Positions 6,417 through 7,307 of a stretch of 7,307 nucleotides of DNA are shown one piece after another. Under the pieces are notes generated by a model that ran no database searches, was not told the DNA's origin, and was given only the letters and a program-made list of their open reading frames with translations. The stretch is from Conexibacter sp. (GTDB lineage: Bacteria > Actinomycetota > Thermoleophilia > Solirubrobacterales > Solirubrobacteraceae). Position numbers and translations under genes: made by a program. The stretch spans positions 1 to 7,307 of the forward strand of contig JAOPZD010000400.1 of assembly GCA_025964295.1 (NCBI GenBank), read 5' to 3'. Position 1 is the stretch's first letter; each line of letters opens with the position of its first letter.

Positions 6417-7306
6417 ATGAGGACCACGGGCTCGGGCGAGGCGCTCAGCGCGCCGCGCGCCGCGACGCGCTCCAGGGCGGCGACCGCGTCGGGGTGGAAC
6501 TGCAGGCCGTCGTTGCGGCGGACCTCGGCGAGCGCGTCGGCCTCCGACATCGCGGCGCTGTAGATCCGGGCGCCGGTCATCGCGTCCCACGCGTCGGCCA
6601 GCGCGAGCAGGCGCGCGCCCTCGTCGATGACGTCGCCGGCGAGGCCGTCGGGGTAGCCGCGGCCGTCGTGGCGCTCGTGGTGGCCGCGGACCCAGGCCAC
6701 CTGCTCGCGGTCGAGCATGCCGGCGACGATGCGGGCGCCGAGGTCGGCGTGGCGCTTGATGACGTCGTACTCGGCGTCGGTCAGCCGCGTGGGCTTGCTC
6801 AGCACGGCGTCGGGGACGCCGATCTTGCCGACGTCGTGGACGACGGCGGCGTCGTGCAGGCGCGCGACGTCGGCCGCGCTCCAGCCGGTCTCGGTGGCCA
6901 GCTCGCAGGCCAGCGCGGCGACGCGCTCGGAGTGGCGGATCGTCGCCGGGTCCTTGGCGTCGATCGCCTTGGCCAGCGCGCCGAGCGCGGCCAGCGCGCG
7001 GGCGTGCTCGAGGCGGTCGGCGCGCTCGGTGGCCGACAGCTCCTCGACGACCTGCGGGCTGTAGCGGATGCAGGCGTCGCGGCCGTGGGCCTTGGCCCAG
7101 TACAGCGCGCCGTCGGCGAGCCGCAGCAGCTCCTCGGGCTCGTCGGTCTGCGAGAGGTCGCAGACGCCGGCGCTGAGCGTCATCCGCCCGGCGTCCGGGA
7201 ACGGCGCCGCGGCGACGGCGCGGCGGACGCGCTCGGCGGCCGCGTGGGCCTCCTCGCCGCCGACGCCGGGCATCAGCAGCGCCAGCTCGTCGCCGCCGAT
7301 CCGCGC
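6413..7306 (-). CDS. GGDEF (variant GGDEL) + HD-GYP cyclic-di-GMP protein, N-terminus beyond right edge
   Basis: The minus-strand frame is open at the right edge, giving 297 C-terminal residues. It enters inside a GGDEF domain at RIGGDELALLMPG (residues 2-14 of the visible part), then shows the later GGDEF features TLSAGV and DGALYWAKAHGRDAC. A linker leads to an HD-GYP domain (about 110-280) with RHSERVA, HDVGKIGVPD (H157-D158) and HHERHDGRGYPDG, so the HD pair and the GYP triad are intact. HD-GYP domains hydrolyse c-di-GMP to GMP, and GGDEF domains synthesise it or sense GTP. Here the signature has Leu instead of Phe, with the catalytic GGDE kept, so cyclase activity is possible but unproven. 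The start and any sensor domain are outside the window; an ATG at 7273 is internal and not the true start. It converges on pgsA with interlocked stops. Confidence 0.92.
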   Translation of the reverse strand, partial: ARIGGDELALLMPGVGGEEAHAAAERVRRAVAAAPFPDAGRMTLSAGVCDLSQTDEPEELLRLADGALYWAKAHGRDACIRYSPQVVEELSATERADRLEHARALAALGALAKAIDAKDPATIRHSERVAALACELATETGWSAADVARLHDAAVVHDVGKIGVPDAVLSKPTRLTDAEYDVIKRHADLGARIVAGMLDREQVAWVRGHHERHDGRGYPDGLAGDVIDEGARLLALADAWDAMTGARIYSAAMSEADALAEVRRNDGLQFHPDAVAALERVAARGALSASPEPVVLI

Positions 7307-7307
7307 G

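Overview
The window looks like chromosomal DNA from a very GC-rich actinobacterium. Almost every third codon position is G or C, GTG starts occur, and the gene set is chromosomal and housekeeping-like. The soil lineage Thermoleophilia/Solirubrobacterales is my best guess, but that is an impression from codon style, not a demonstrated placement.

Layout from left to right. (1) The N-terminal 405-407 codons of a large FAD-dependent, phytoene-desaturase/amine-oxidase-like oxidoreductase lie on the minus strand and run off the left edge. (2) A 185-bp divergent intergenic region carries a 20-bp-spaced direct repeat. (3) A small universal stress protein lies on the plus strand; its ATP-binding loop looks degenerate. 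(4) A perfect 16-bp-stem hairpin follows. (5) Next is a plus-strand gene for a nucleoside-deoxyribosyltransferase/TIR-like Rossmannoid protein. Its reading frame is broken by a single-base shift between 2041 and 2067, and its base composition is visibly less GC-extreme than that of its neighbours. (6) A minus-strand pair encodes an aldo/keto reductase and then an alkaline-phosphatase-superfamily phosphodiesterase/pyrophosphatase. (7) A plus-strand pair encodes an RhtA-type amino-acid exporter and PgsA, the phosphatidylglycerophosphate synthase. (8) At the right edge, on the minus strand, is a GGDEF + HD-GYP cyclic-di-GMP protein missing its N-terminus.

The genes do not form one pathway. The two likely short operons are the aldo/keto reductase with the phosphodiesterase, and rhtA with pgsA. 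They diverge from a 52-bp gap at 4871-4922. Both convergent gene pairs in the window end by interlocking their stop codons in the palindrome CTAG, which leaves no room for a terminator.

The most interesting object is the frameshifted Rossmannoid gene. It is either a decaying or mis-sequenced accessory gene, possibly related to nucleotide-cleaving defence effectors, or, less likely, a gene read through a +1 slip at CCT-TGA-C. I see no RNA genes, CRISPR arrays, insertion sequences or attachment sites.
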